In this document: piece after piece, positions 14,213 through 21,506 of the stretch
How positions within the stretch are numbered: the stretch's first letter is position 1
How the letters are laid out: each line of letters opens with the position of its first letter
The notes under the pieces: model-generated
Seen by the model: only the letters and a program-made list of their open reading frames with translations
Told to the model about the DNA's origin: nothing
Database searches by the model: none
Position numbers and translations under genes: made by a program
DNA from: an uncultured Anaerolineales bacterium
GTDB lineage: Bacteria > Chloroflexota > Anaerolineae > Anaerolineales > Villigracilaceae
Direction of reading: 5' to 3'
DNA length: 28,420 bases
Assembly: GCA_937928015.1 (NCBI GenBank)
Contig: CALFXA010000087.1
Location: forward strand, 1-28,420

Positions 14213-15883
14213 TTATTCTACAGAAATAATGAATTGATAGTGTGGCTGGCCGCCTTCCTGCACCTCGATCTCTAGCGCAGGATACCTGCCACTGATCACA
14301 TCTTTGATGCGGTTGGCCTCGACGTGCGTCATGCCTTCGCCGTAGAACAGCGTGACCAGTTCATGGTTCGCGGCGTCCGCCTTTTCGAGGAAGCCCAACA
14401 CGCCGTCCTCCACAGTGTCGGCGGAGAGCACCAGCTTGCCATCCAGCAGCGCGATGACCTGGCCGTTCTCGACCTTCACCCCGTCGATCTCCACCGTGCG
14501 GGTGGCGACGGTGATCTCGCCCGTCTTGACCATGCCCGCGGCGCGGGTCATCTTCTCGGCCACGGCATCCAGGTCGCCTTCAGGGTTGAGCGAGAGCATG
14601 GCGGCCAGGCCTTGCGGCACGGTGCGGGTCGGCACCACGGCCACCTGCTTGACGGTCACCTGTTTGGCCTGGTTGGCCGCCATGACGATGTTCTTGTTGT
14701 TCGGCAGGATGATGACCTTGTCGGTCGGCAGGTTCTCGAACGATTTCAATATATCCTGCGTGGACGGGTTCATGGTCTGCCCGCCCTCGACCACGGTCGC
14801 CACGCCCAAACTGGCGAAGATGCGGCTCAGGCCCGCGCCCGGTGAGACCACCACCACGGCGATCTGCCCGGGCTCCACGGCGGCGAACTCGATGCGCGCC
14901 GCCTTCTTGCTCTTCTGGATGTCGTCCATCTGGGCCAGCAGGTTTTCGATGGCCACCTTGGTGATGGTCCCCAGGCCCATGATGTAGTCGATGGGCTCGT
15001 AACGTTTCTCGGTCGGGACGTGGATGTGCATGCGGTACATGCCGTCGCCTTCGCCCACCTGGATGGACGTGCCCATCTCTTCGAGCTTGCTGTAAAAAGC
15101 GAGCAGGTTCAACTCGCCCTGCGGGAAGAAGTCCACGACCACTTCATAGTCCTGGCCTTCCTCCACTTCCTCCAGCGCGCCTTCCATGCTCATGGCCGAG
15201 AGCGGTTGGACGCTCATGGTGGGCGTATCCAGCGACTCGCCGTATACATGGCGCAGCATGCCTTCGAGGATGAAGAACAGGCCCTTGCCGCCCGAGTCGA
15301 CCACGCCCGCCTGCTTGAGGACGGGCAACAATTCGGGCGTGGATTGGACCGCCTCGTCAGCGGCTTTGACCGCGATCTCGAACAGGTCGATCACATCCTT
15401 CGCGGACCCCTGGCCGGCTTCCGCGCCTGCGACGATGCCCTTGGCGACGGTCAGGATCGTGCCTTCCACCGGGCGGACGACGCCCTTGTAGGCGGTGTCG
15501 CGCATCTCGGCGAAGGCCTTGACCAGAGTCGGTATGTCCAGCGTTTCCTTATCGTGGACGCCGCGCGCGAATCCGCGCCACAACTGCGAGAGGATCACGC
15601 CCGAGTTGCCGCGCGCGCCCATCAGCGCGCCCTGCGAGACGGCAGTCGCCATCTTGCCAAGGTGACGCTCGCCCGAGTCCTTGATCTCGTTGTAGGCCGA
15701 GGTCATGGTCAGGAGCATGTTCGTGCCGGTGTCGCCGTCAGGAACAGGAAAAACGTTCAGCGCATTGACCGTCTGCTGGTTGGTGCGTAGCCAGGTCAAG
15801 CCTGCCTCGACCAGCCGCTTCAACGACTGGCCATCGATGGATTGCTTCCGAAATTTCTCTACACGTGCATTGTCTACAGCCAT
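14213..15883 (-). CDS. fakA: DAK2-domain fatty acid kinase (FakA/YloV-like)
   Basis: The 556-residue protein is the size of Firmicutes FakA/YloV (about 550). Residues 1-215 form the DhaL/DAK2 kinase domain with the Mg-ATP loop NVFPVPDGDTGTNM at 43-56 (conserved aspartates and glycines), then ALMGARGNSGVILSQL and PVEGTILTV. The middle domain (DYEVVVDFF) and the C-terminal domain (VVVSPGAGLSRIF, then VIILPNNKNIVMAANQA) follow the FakA pattern. The expected reaction is phosphorylation of a fatty acid bound to a DegV/FakB partner. It is 16 bases downstream of asp23, so the two are likely cotranscribed. AGGA with 6-base spacing precedes the ATG. Confidence 0.94.
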   Translation of the reverse strand: MAVDNARVEKFRKQSIDGQSLKRLVEAGLTWLRTNQQTVNALNVFPVPDGDTGTNMLLTMTSAYNEIKDSGERHLGKMATAVSQGALMGARGNSGVILSQLWRGFARGVHDKETLDIPTLVKAFAEMRDTAYKGVVRPVEGTILTVAKGIVAGAEAGQGSAKDVIDLFEIAVKAADEAVQSTPELLPVLKQAGVVDSGGKGLFFILEGMLRHVYGESLDTPTMSVQPLSAMSMEGALEEVEEGQDYEVVVDFFPQGELNLLAFYSKLEEMGTSIQVGEGDGMYRMHIHVPTEKRYEPIDYIMGLGTITKVAIENLLAQMDDIQKSKKAARIEFAAVEPGQIAVVVVSPGAGLSRIFASLGVATVVEGGQTMNPSTQDILKSFENLPTDKVIILPNNKNIVMAANQAKQVTVKQVAVVPTRTVPQGLAAMLSLNPEGDLDAVAEKMTRAAGMVKTGEITVATRTVEIDGVKVENGQVIALLDGKLVLSADTVEDGVLGFLEKADAANHELVTLFYGEGMTHVEANRIKDVISGRYPALEIEVQEGGQPHYQFIISVE

Positions 15884-15899
15884 GAATCGTCCTGGCCTC

Positions 15900-16256
15900 C
15901 TAATCAGTGTCGCTTACGCGCAGCCCAGCAATATGGACATTGACGCTGCTGACTCTCAGTCCCAACGCCTTTTCCACGTGAAAGCGGACCGTGTTTGCCA
16001 CGCTTTCGGCCACCGAGTTGATGCGCGTGCCGTACTCCACGATGACGTGGATATCGATGTCGATGCTCTCGCCGTCATAGTGGACGGTCACACCGCGGCT
16101 CGGCTCGCGCGTGATGGAGTGCACCAGCCCGTCGGCCAGGTTCTTGGGGGCCAGCCCCACCACGCCGTAGGAACGCAGGGTGGCGTGATACGCGATCGTG
16201 GCGACCGCGTTCGGCGAGATGTGGATCCCGCCCAGTGATGTGGTTTCTTCGCCCAT
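15900..16256 (-). CDS. Asp23/Gls24-family envelope protein (YloU-like)
   Basis: The 118-residue protein has the compact alpha/beta Asp23 fold: GGIHISPNAVATIAYHATLRSYGVVGL, then DGLVHSITREPSRGVTVHYDGESIDIDIHVIVEYGTRINSVAESV, then VHIAGLRV. The IDIHVIVEYG strand is diagnostic. Asp23 proteins sit at the membrane and have envelope-stress roles; in Bacillus yloU is cotranscribed with yloV, as here. AGAGGAA precedes the ATG. The promoter at 16274-16303 is divergent from rpmB. Confidence 0.94.
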   Translation of the reverse strand: MGEETTSLGGIHISPNAVATIAYHATLRSYGVVGLAPKNLADGLVHSITREPSRGVTVHYDGESIDIDIHVIVEYGTRINSVAESVANTVRFHVEKALGLRVSSVNVHIAGLRVSDTD

Positions 16257-16273
16257 GGGTTTGGTTTCCTCTT

Positions 16274-16303
16274 ATTATGTCGGGTACTGTCGCAGGTTGC
16301 CAA
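16274..16303 (-). promoter_or_regulatory. Promoter of the asp23-fakA unit
   Basis: Minus strand TTGGCA (16303-16298) and CATAAT (16279-16274) are 18 bases apart, placing the transcript start just ahead of the AGAGGAA ribosome site. An inverted repeat (ATCCCGC 16346-16352 with GCGGGAT 16365-16371) lies further upstream and could be an operator. Confidence 0.5.
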
Positions 16304-16399
16304 TATTACCATTGATACCGCTTGCAGCGGCGGATTTTTGAAAGTATCCCGCGCGGGAGAACAGGCGGGATTCCCGTGCTTCTATATTAACATCTTGTC

Positions 16400-16428
16400 T
16401 TGAAGAAGGTTGCGTTGTGTGGTAAAAT
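16400..16428 (+). promoter_or_regulatory. rpmB promoter and leader hairpin
   Basis: TTGAAG (16400-16405) and TAAAAT (16423-16428) are 17 bases apart. The short leader has a hairpin with 7-bp arms (16432-16438 with 16443-16449), upstream of the AAAGGA ribosome site. Confidence 0.6.
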
Positions 16429-16484
16429 GCCCTGCCTTTGAAAAGGCAGTGGTACTGGAATCATCAAGAAAGGATATTTGTACG

Positions 16485-16670
16485 ATGGCTAAATGTGCTC
16501 ATTGCGGCAAGACAACGACCTTCGGCCACAACCGCTCATTCTCCCAGCGCGCCACCAACCGCAAGTTCAAACCGAATTTGCAGAAGGTCAGCATTTTGGA
16601 GAAGGGCAACCTGGTCCAGAAGACGCTGTGCGCCAAGTGCATCCGCACGCTGGCGAAGTCGGCGGCGTAG
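16485..16670 (+). CDS. rpmB: Large-subunit ribosomal protein bL28
   Basis: The 61-residue protein is the right length for bL28. It starts MAKCAHCGKTTTFGHNRS and has an RKFKPNLQKV core. Four cysteines (4, 7, 49, 52) in two CxxC pairs show it is the zinc-binding C+ form; many bacteria also have or use a C- form under zinc limitation. I used the ATG at 16485, where bL28 begins; a frame starting at 16410 would add 25 unrelated residues. It lies alone on the plus strand between asp23 and rpe, as in Bacillus. Confidence 0.97.
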   Translation: MAKCAHCGKTTTFGHNRSFSQRATNRKFKPNLQKVSILEKGNLVQKTLCAKCIRTLAKSAA

Positions 16671-16694
16671 TACGCTTTCCTTCGCATCCAAAGG

Positions 16695-16723
16695 TCGCGG
16701 CATTCGTGCCGCGATTTTTGTTT
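16695..16723 (+). terminator. Intrinsic terminator of rpmB
   Basis: An 8-bp perfect stem (16695-16702 with 16707-16714) with a TTCG tetraloop is followed by TTTTTGTTT. It also lies at the 3' end of rpe and may serve both genes. Confidence 0.9.
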
Positions 16724-17378
16724 AACCGCGCAGGGCGCGGATGCCCGCCGCGATCCCCTGCGGATACTTGAAGACGGCGTTACCTGACACAAAGACGTTC
16801 GCGCCGGCCGCACGCATCTGCGGGACCGTGTCGGCGGCCATGCCGCCATCGACTTCGAGCCAGGCGCGGGACATGATCTCGTCCAACTTCTGACGGATGG
16901 TCCGCACTTTGGCAATGGCTTCGGGAATGAAGGCCTGCCCCGAGAACCCGGGGTTGACACTCATCACCAGCACCAGGTCCACCATGCCCAGCACGGGTTC
17001 GATCATGACCGTGGGCGTGGCGGGGTTGAGCACCACGCCCGCCTTGCAACCCAACGACTTGATCTCTTGCAGGGTGCGATGCAAATGCGGACAAGTCTCC
17101 ACATGGACGGTGAGATGGTCCGCGCCCGCCCTGGCAAAATCGGCCAGCAGACGTTCGGGTTGTTCGACCATCAGATGCACGTCGAGCGGGAGGCTCGTGG
17201 CGCGGCGGCAGGCCTCCACGATGAGCGGACCAAAGGTCAGGTTCGGGGCGAAATGGCCGTCGATCACATCGACGTGAATCCAGTCCGCGCCCGCATCTTC
17301 ACAGGCGGCAATCTGGTCTTTCAGATGAAGAAAGTCGGCAGATAGAATAGAGGGGGCGATGAGAATGTTGTCAGTCAC
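16722..17378 (-). CDS. rpe: Ribulose-phosphate 3-epimerase
   Basis: The 218-residue protein is a full-length Rpe, which interconverts ribulose 5-phosphate and xylulose 5-phosphate in the pentose phosphate pathway. The TIM barrel has APSILSADF with the catalytic-region Ser, HVDVIDGHFAPNLTFG with metal-binding His and Asp, LDVHLMV with His, VMSVNPGFSGQ (phosphate-side loop), and EVDGGM with Asp. It starts with GTG 2 bases after the kinase stop, with no evident Shine-Dalgarno site, so its translation may be coupled to the kinase gene. In Bacillus rpe also follows prkC (with one gene between). Confidence 0.97.
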   Translation of the reverse strand: MTDNILIAPSILSADFLHLKDQIAACEDAGADWIHVDVIDGHFAPNLTFGPLIVEACRRATSLPLDVHLMVEQPERLLADFARAGADHLTVHVETCPHLHRTLQEIKSLGCKAGVVLNPATPTVMIEPVLGMVDLVLVMSVNPGFSGQAFIPEAIAKVRTIRQKLDEIMSRAWLEVDGGMAADTVPQMRAAGANVFVSGNAVFKYPQGIAAGIRALRG

Positions 17379-17380
17379 GG

Positions 17381-18463
17381 TTATTGATAGGCAAAGATGA
17401 CGCGAATCCAGAACGGGATCAGGCCGCCCGCAAGGATCAAGGCCACCAGGCCGAGGACCACGGTGACCCAGTCGATGTCCAGGTCGAGGCTGAAGGGTTC
17501 GGACTGAGGCTGCGGCGTCAAAACGGGGACATGCGTCCGCCCGGTGGGCAGCGCGGATTGGGGCAACGGGACAGGCTCGGGCCGCTGATAGGTCATCGCC
17601 ACCTCGGGGGTCAACGAAAGCGGAGTCGGCTCCTCATCGCGCTGATTCCCGAAACGCAGCAACACGCGTCCCAACTGATCGGCGGTACGGTACCGGGCGG
17701 AAGGCTCCTTCGAGAGCACCTTCATGACGATCTCCTCCAGCGCGGAGGGGATGTCGGGCACGTACTCGCGGATGGGGATCGGCTCGGCTTCGATGTGCAA
17801 ACGCGCCAGTTCATCGGCGGAGGTGGCGGTGAAGGGCGGGGTCCCGCTCAGCATTTCGTACAGGACCACGCCCAGCGAGTAGACGTCGGAGGCAGGCGAA
17901 GGAGCCTCCCCTGCGGCCTGTTCGGGCGCGAAATATTGCGGCGAGCCCCAGACCACATCGGTGCGCTCGCCCGGCAGGATGGTGGCCAGGGCGCGCGCGA
18001 TGCCGAAGTCGGTGACCTTGAGACGCTGATCGGGCGTGACCAGCATATTGTGCGGCTTGACGTCGCAGTGGACCAGCCCGGCGCGGTGGGCGTAGCCCAG
18101 CCCCGCGCAGGCCTGCACCATGAGCGGAATGGCCTCTTCCACGCGGAAGCGGCCACGTTTGCGGATCAGGGTCTTGAGGTCGGTGCCCGGGACGTTCTCC
18201 ATCACGATGTAGAGCCGTCCCTCGCTCAGACCGAAATCGTGCACGGTGACGATGTTGGGATGTGAGAGGTTGGCCGCGGCGCGCGCCTCCTGGCGGAAGC
18301 GATCCTGGAAGGCCTGGTTCTCGGTGTAATCCTTGCGCAGCACCTTGATCGCCACGTAACGGTCGAGCATCACGTCGCGGGCGCGGAAAACTTCCGCCAT
18401 TCCGCCCGTGCCGAGACGCTCCAACAACTGATAGCGATTGTTGAGCAGGGTGCCTTCGTTCAT
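17381..18463 (-). CDS. PrkC-like membrane Ser/Thr protein kinase lacking PASTA repeats
   Basis: The 360-residue protein has a Hanks-type kinase domain at residues 8-270: glycine loop RLGTGGMAEVF, catalytic lysine in VAIKVL, catalytic loop HCDVKPHNML (Cys replaces the Arg of HRD), DFGIA and the APEQA segment. A cytoplasmic juxtamembrane stretch of about 55 residues (rich in Pro, Gln, Glu) leads to one membrane segment near the C terminus (TVVLGLVALILAGGLIPFWI), leaving only a few residues outside. There is no PASTA sensor as in typical PrkC/PknB. I start at MNEGTLLNNRYQLL (18463): a TATAAT box ends 7 bases before, and the upstream 30 residues of the longer frame do not look coding. It heads a unit with rpe. 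Confidence 0.93.
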   Translation of the reverse strand: MNEGTLLNNRYQLLERLGTGGMAEVFRARDVMLDRYVAIKVLRKDYTENQAFQDRFRQEARAAANLSHPNIVTVHDFGLSEGRLYIVMENVPGTDLKTLIRKRGRFRVEEAIPLMVQACAGLGYAHRAGLVHCDVKPHNMLVTPDQRLKVTDFGIARALATILPGERTDVVWGSPQYFAPEQAAGEAPSPASDVYSLGVVLYEMLSGTPPFTATSADELARLHIEAEPIPIREYVPDIPSALEEIVMKVLSKEPSARYRTADQLGRVLLRFGNQRDEEPTPLSLTPEVAMTYQRPEPVPLPQSALPTGRTHVPVLTPQPQSEPFSLDLDIDWVTVVLGLVALILAGGLIPFWIRVIFAYQ

Positions 18464-18470
18464 CGAAAAG

Positions 18471-18516
18471 ATTATAACATGCAGGGTTTGGGAGAGGATG
18501 GAGAGACAGGTATAAT
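18471..18516. promoter_or_regulatory. Divergent promoters for the kinase and SH3b genes
   Basis: Minus strand: TGTTATAAT (18479-18471), with -10 ending 7 bases before the kinase ATG. Plus strand: TTGGGA (18488-18493) and TATAAT (18511-18516), 17 bases apart, ending 6 bases before an ATG at 18523. Both starts are therefore predicted to be leaderless. The two -10 boxes are 34 bases apart, so the polymerases would overlap and compete. Confidence 0.65.
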
Positions 18517-18522
18517 CATCCC

Positions 18523-19080
18523 ATGCGGCGGCAAGATCGATGTCCGTCCACACGTGTTGAAAACCCTGATGTCCGCTGGAGCCTTGAGCCTGTTGCAGAG
18601 TCCCGTATGAAATTATCTAATTACCTGAACCGTTGGGTGATTCTGGGATCGATCGGAGTCGCCGCCCTGTTGCTGGTCCTGACCCTGGTCCTGATCGGCC
18701 TGACCAGTCCGCGTGCCACGCCCGAGGTGGGTTTCGTCCCCGCCGACTTGACCATGCTGCCCGCCCCGACGCACACCCCGCTCGCCACACTGATTCCCAC
18801 CCTCGACCCGAACGTGACTCCCACCCTGGCGGAGGGCGTCATCGGCATCGGCGGTTACGTGCAAATCACGGGCACCGAGGGCCAGGGGCTGCGCCTGCGC
18901 TCCTCGCCCGGCCTGAACGGCGGACAGGCCTTCCTCGGATTCGACGAGGAAGTGTTCGAGGTCCGCGATGGACCGAAGGAAGCCGACGGATACACCTGGT
19001 GGTACCTGGTCGCCCCGTATGATGAAACCCGTGCCGGCTGGGCCGCCGCCGATTTTCTGGCGGTCGTGCCTTCGCCGTAG
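18523..19080 (+). CDS. Membrane-anchored SH3b-domain protein
   Basis: The protein has 185 residues from ATG 18523, or 157 from an in-frame ATG at 18607. I favour 18523 since TATAAT ends 6 bases upstream, but 18607 begins directly with MKLSNYLNRW and an anchor. A single hydrophobic segment (about residues 37-60 of the long form) follows a positive N terminus; then a Pro/Thr-rich linker (about 62-102), then an SH3b domain (about 106-183) with LRLRSSPGLNGG, FEVRDGP and the closing WYLVAP and GWAAADFLAVV. Such domains bind peptidoglycan or other surface ligands. Divergent position next to a kinase that has no extracellular sensor is notable. Confidence 0.8.
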   Translation: MRRQDRCPSTRVENPDVRWSLEPVAESRMKLSNYLNRWVILGSIGVAALLLVLTLVLIGLTSPRATPEVGFVPADLTMLPAPTHTPLATLIPTLDPNVTPTLAEGVIGIGGYVQITGTEGQGLRLRSSPGLNGGQAFLGFDEEVFEVRDGPKEADGYTWWYLVAPYDETRAGWAAADFLAVVPSP

Positions 19081-19101
19081 CCCCATAAACCCTCACCCCG
19101 T

Positions 19102-19124
19102 CCCCTCTCCCAGTGGGAGAGGGG
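19102..19124. repeat. Hairpin overlapping the DUF971 gene ribosome site
   Basis: A 10-bp perfect stem (19102-19111 with 19115-19124), C/T-rich in one arm and G/A-rich in the other, lies between the SH3b stop and the next start. The G-rich side reaches the GGGGGG ribosome site. Elements of this CCCTCTCCC-GGGAGAGGG type are often dispersed palindromic repeats; here it could be a repeat or a weak terminator. Confidence 0.45.
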
Positions 19125-19135
19125 GGAAAGCTGAT

Positions 19136-19480
19136 ATGAACGAAAGACCTACTGGAATCACCGCCAACAAGACCGCCCACGAGTTCACCGTCACATGGAA
19201 CGACGGGCATATCAGCGTCTATCCATTCGGGCTGCTGCGCGCAGCCTGTCCGTGCGCCACGTGCCGTGGTGGACACGAGAACATGAGCTCCGAGCCCGAT
19301 GCGGACGTGTTCAATGTAAAGATGGAAGACTCGCCCGCCACGCGCATCAGCAATGTAGTGGCTGTCGGCTCCTACGCGCTGACGGTCGTCTGGGAAGACG
19401 GGCATGACTACGGAATCTATAATTGGCATTACCTGCGCGCGCTTTGTCCGTGCGCGGAATGCCGAGCCAAGGCAAAATAG
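19136..19480 (+). CDS. DUF971-family (GBBH-like N-terminal domain) protein
   Basis: The 114-residue protein has two matching half-motifs: TVTWNDGHISVYPFGLLRAACPCATCRGG (about residues 17-46) and TVVWEDGHDYGIYNWHYLRALCPCAECRAK (about 84-113). The DGH and LR-xx-CPC-xx-CR patterns match DUF971, the small domain also found at the N terminus of gamma-butyrobetaine hydroxylase. The paired CPCxxC sets suggest zinc or other metal binding. Free-standing copies occur next to Fe-S and redox genes, but the function here is unknown. I start at ATG 19136, after GGGGGG; the frame from 18968 overlaps the SH3b gene. The two halves may be an internal duplication. Confidence 0.88.
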   Translation: MNERPTGITANKTAHEFTVTWNDGHISVYPFGLLRAACPCATCRGGHENMSSEPDADVFNVKMEDSPATRISNVVAVGSYALTVVWEDGHDYGIYNWHYLRALCPCAECRAKAK

Positions 19481-19486
19481 GAATCA

Positions 19487-19518
19487 AAAACGGCGCTCCT
19501 CGCGCCGTTTTATTTTGG
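19487..19518. terminator. Bidirectional terminator between DUF971 gene and ogt
   Basis: A 10-bp perfect stem (19487-19496 with 19502-19511) and 5-base loop, with five A residues on one side and TTTTATTTT on the other, sits between the two convergent genes. Confidence 0.88.
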
Positions 19519-19525
19519 AGTCATC

Positions 19526-20041
19526 TCAAGCCAGCACAGCTCCTTCGAGTTGCAGCAACCACTCCTTGGTGGGCAGACCATCGCCGCCGCCATAACCGTG
19601 GAGTTTGCCGTCCGCGCCGATGAGGCGGTGACAGGGAATGACCAGCGGCATGGGATTCGTGGCATTGGCCCGTCCCACTCCGCGATAGGCATTGGGGCGT
19701 CCGATCTGGGCGGCGATCTCGGCATAGGTGCTGGTCTCGCCGTAGGGGACAGCACACACCGCCTCCAGCACCGTCCGCTGGAAGGGCCGCAGCACGGACC
19801 AGTCGATGGCGAAGGTGAAGTCACGACGCTGGGCGATCAGATACTCGAAGACTTGCTTCGCGTACGGAGCCACACGCTCCTGATCCTCAATCACGGGACG
19901 CGCCAGCCGCCGCAGGAAACGATCCAGATCGGGCTGGGCAGCGGCCCATTCCACGGCGACCAGGCCCAGTTCCGAGACAACAAGGCGCAAGTCTCCCACC
20001 GGGGTGCGGTTCAAACTTCCCAGAGATAGTTCCCGAGTCAT
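19526..20041 (-). CDS. ogt: Methylated-DNA-protein cysteine methyltransferase (Ogt type)
   Basis: The 171-residue protein repairs O6-alkylguanine by transferring the alkyl group to its own cysteine. The active-site PCHR motif is at 136-139 (C137), preceded by YRGVGRANATNPMPLVI and followed by HGYGGG and the final WLLQLEGA. The winged-helix segment PFQRTVLEAVCAVPYGETSTYAEIAAQIGRP (about 86-116) binds DNA. An N-terminal domain of about 80 residues makes it the Ogt/AGT type rather than Ada. AAAGGAGG lies close before the ATG. It faces a 236-base gap. Confidence 0.97.
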   Translation of the reverse strand: MTRELSLGSLNRTPVGDLRLVVSELGLVAVEWAAAQPDLDRFLRRLARPVIEDQERVAPYAKQVFEYLIAQRRDFTFAIDWSVLRPFQRTVLEAVCAVPYGETSTYAEIAAQIGRPNAYRGVGRANATNPMPLVIPCHRLIGADGKLHGYGGGDGLPTKEWLLQLEGAVLA

Positions 20042-20094
20042 CCTGCCTCCTTTTATCGAGCGCCAAAACTTACACTGCTGTTAGTTGTCGAACA

Positions 20095-20124
20095 ATCGTA
20101 GGGGAAACGTAGGTCTCTCGTCAA
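20095..20124 (-). promoter_or_regulatory. Possible ogt promoter
   Basis: On the minus strand TTGACG (20124-20119) and TACGAT (20100-20095) are 18 bases apart, about 54 bases upstream of ogt. Confidence 0.4.
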
Positions 20125-20190
20125 GTACTATTCGGACAAGCATGATAAATTAGGGAGCGTAAGGTGATTTCTCTTCTCCTCCTTTCAAGG

Positions 20191-20215
20191 GAACCGCGGT
20201 CGGCGTCCGCGGTTC
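20191..20215. other. Hairpin in the ogt/dehydrogenase intergenic gap
   Basis: A 9-bp perfect G+C-rich stem (20191-20199 with 20207-20215) with a 7-base loop lies in the 236-base gap 20042-20277. No gene or known RNA family is recognisable in this gap apart from promoter-like elements; the hairpin's role is unclear. Confidence 0.4.
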
Positions 20216-20221
20216 TCGAAC

Positions 20222-20250
20222 TTTAACGGGGGGAGTGTTGGCAGTATAAT
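20222..20250 (+). promoter_or_regulatory. Promoter of the dehydrogenase-GIY-YIG unit
   Basis: TTTAAC (20222-20227) and consensus TATAAT (20245-20250) are 17 bases apart. The start codon at 20278 has GAGG upstream, so this gene has an ordinary leader. Confidence 0.55.
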
Positions 20251-20277
20251 CCCATCATCTCAAGTTGTGAGGATGAA

Positions 20278-21264
20278 ATGGCGATACAGATCACAATCAT
20301 CGGACTTGGACAAATCGGCGGCTCGATTGGCCTGGCGCTGGCAGGACAAAAAGCCGCGCTCAAGCGTGTGGGTCACGACAAGAAAGTGGATGTGGAGCGC
20401 GCCGCGCAAAGCAAGGGCGCCGTGGATGAAGTAAAACACAACCTGCCCTCGGCCGTGCGCGATGCCGACCTAGTGCTGTTGTGCCTGCCCGTCAGCCAGG
20501 TGCGCGAGACGCTGGAATTCATCGCGCCCGACCTGAAGGAAGGCGCGGTGGTGATGGACACCTCCCCCGTCAAGAGCGGCGTCCTCGAATGGGCGCAGAG
20601 CATCCTGCCGCCCAAGCGTTACTTCGTCGGGCTGGTGCCGTCAGTGAATCCCGATGCGCTGCACGAGATCAAGTTCGGGCTGGCAGCGGCCCGTGCGGAC
20701 CTGTTCCAAAAGGGCGTGATGATCATCGACGCCCCGCGTGGGACGCCGGGTGAGGTGGTCCAACTGGCCTCGGACCTGGCGCGCCTGCTGGGATCCGAAC
20801 CGATGCTGGCAGACCCGCTCGAGTCGGACGGGCTGATGGCCCGCATGCACCTGTTGCCGCAACTGGCGGCAGCGGCCCTGCTCAACGCCACCGTGGACCA
20901 GCCCGGCTGGATGGAAGCCCGCAAGATGGGCGGCCGCGCCTTCGCGGCGGTCACGGCAGGGCTGGCCTACCAGGACGAGATCGACTCGTTGCGCATATCT
21001 GCCATGCAGAACCGTACCAGCACCGTCTACGCCCTGGACGTGATGATCGCCGCCCTGCAAGGCATCCGCAACGACCTGGAGTCGGGCAACGATGACGGCA
21101 TCGCCGTCCGCCTGGAGCAGGCGCTCGAAGGCCGCAACGACTGGATGAACGACCGTCTCAAGGCGGAATGGGCCACGGGCATCGAACGCAAACCCATCGA
21201 CATCCCGAGCTTTGCCGAGCGTTTCTTTGGCAGCACCTTCTACAAGCGCGAACAGGATCAATGA
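20278..21264 (+). CDS. Prephenate/arogenate-dehydrogenase-like protein without the HPM motif
   Basis: The 328-residue protein has an N-terminal Rossmann domain (GLGQIGGSIGLALAG at 9-23, LLCLPVSQV around 67-75, MDTSPVKSGVLEWA near 93-106) and a helical C-terminal domain, the layout of TyrA-type dehydrogenases. TyrA normally has a GSHPMAG loop with the catalytic His about 120 residues in; here that place reads VGLVPSVNPDALHE (118-130), with no HPM. The catalytic His for prephenate therefore seems missing and activity as a tyrosine-pathway enzyme is doubtful. It may act on another substrate. GAGG before the ATG and a TATAAT promoter support the start. It overlaps the GIY-YIG gene by 4 bases. Confidence 0.85.
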   Translation: MAIQITIIGLGQIGGSIGLALAGQKAALKRVGHDKKVDVERAAQSKGAVDEVKHNLPSAVRDADLVLLCLPVSQVRETLEFIAPDLKEGAVVMDTSPVKSGVLEWAQSILPPKRYFVGLVPSVNPDALHEIKFGLAAARADLFQKGVMIIDAPRGTPGEVVQLASDLARLLGSEPMLADPLESDGLMARMHLLPQLAAAALLNATVDQPGWMEARKMGGRAFAAVTAGLAYQDEIDSLRISAMQNRTSTVYALDVMIAALQGIRNDLESGNDDGIAVRLEQALEGRNDWMNDRLKAEWATGIERKPIDIPSFAERFFGSTFYKREQDQ

Positions 21265-21506
21265 CCTGTTATTGTTACATCGTCGAGTGCTCCGACGGGA
21301 CCTTCTACACCGGCTGGACCACCGACCCCGAGCGGCGGGTGAAGACACACAACGCGGGCCGCGGCGCCAAGTACACCCGCACCCGCCGCCCCGTCCATCT
21401 GGTCTACGTGGAGGAGCAACCCGACCGCACGACCGCCATGAAACGAGAGAGGGCCATCAGGGCCCTCCCGCGAGAAAAGAAAATGAAGTTGACGAAAAGA
21501 CCCTAA
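21261..21506 (+). CDS. GIY-YIG nuclease-fold protein, UPF0213/YhbQ type
   Basis: The 81-residue single-domain protein has the GIY-YIG core: CYCYIVECSDGTFYTGWTTDPERRVKTHNAG, where YIV and YTG stand for the GIY and YIG motifs, with Arg (ERR) and His (THNAG) active-site-region residues and KYTRTRRPVHLVYVEE, typical of the YhbQ/UPF0213 group. YhbQ homologues have been reported to act on nucleic acids in stress or DNA repair; their exact role is not settled. ATG overlaps the TGA of the previous gene (ATGA), so the two are translationally coupled. Confidence 0.92.
   Translation: MTCYCYIVECSDGTFYTGWTTDPERRVKTHNAGRGAKYTRTRRPVHLVYVEEQPDRTTAMKRERAIRALPREKKMKLTKRP

Noticed and set aside
17384..18265. 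293-residue plus-strand frame opposite the kinase
   Set aside because: Antisense to a clear kinase domain, with composition typical of a GC-rich shadow frame.
20085..20100. GAAC-N4-GT half-site near ogt as an SOS box
   Set aside because: Only one half matches the Gram-positive SOS consensus, and the other half has several mismatches.
20084..20143. 20-residue minus-strand frame in the ogt/dehydrogenase gap
   Set aside because: No ribosome site precedes its ATG and it overlaps the probable ogt promoter.
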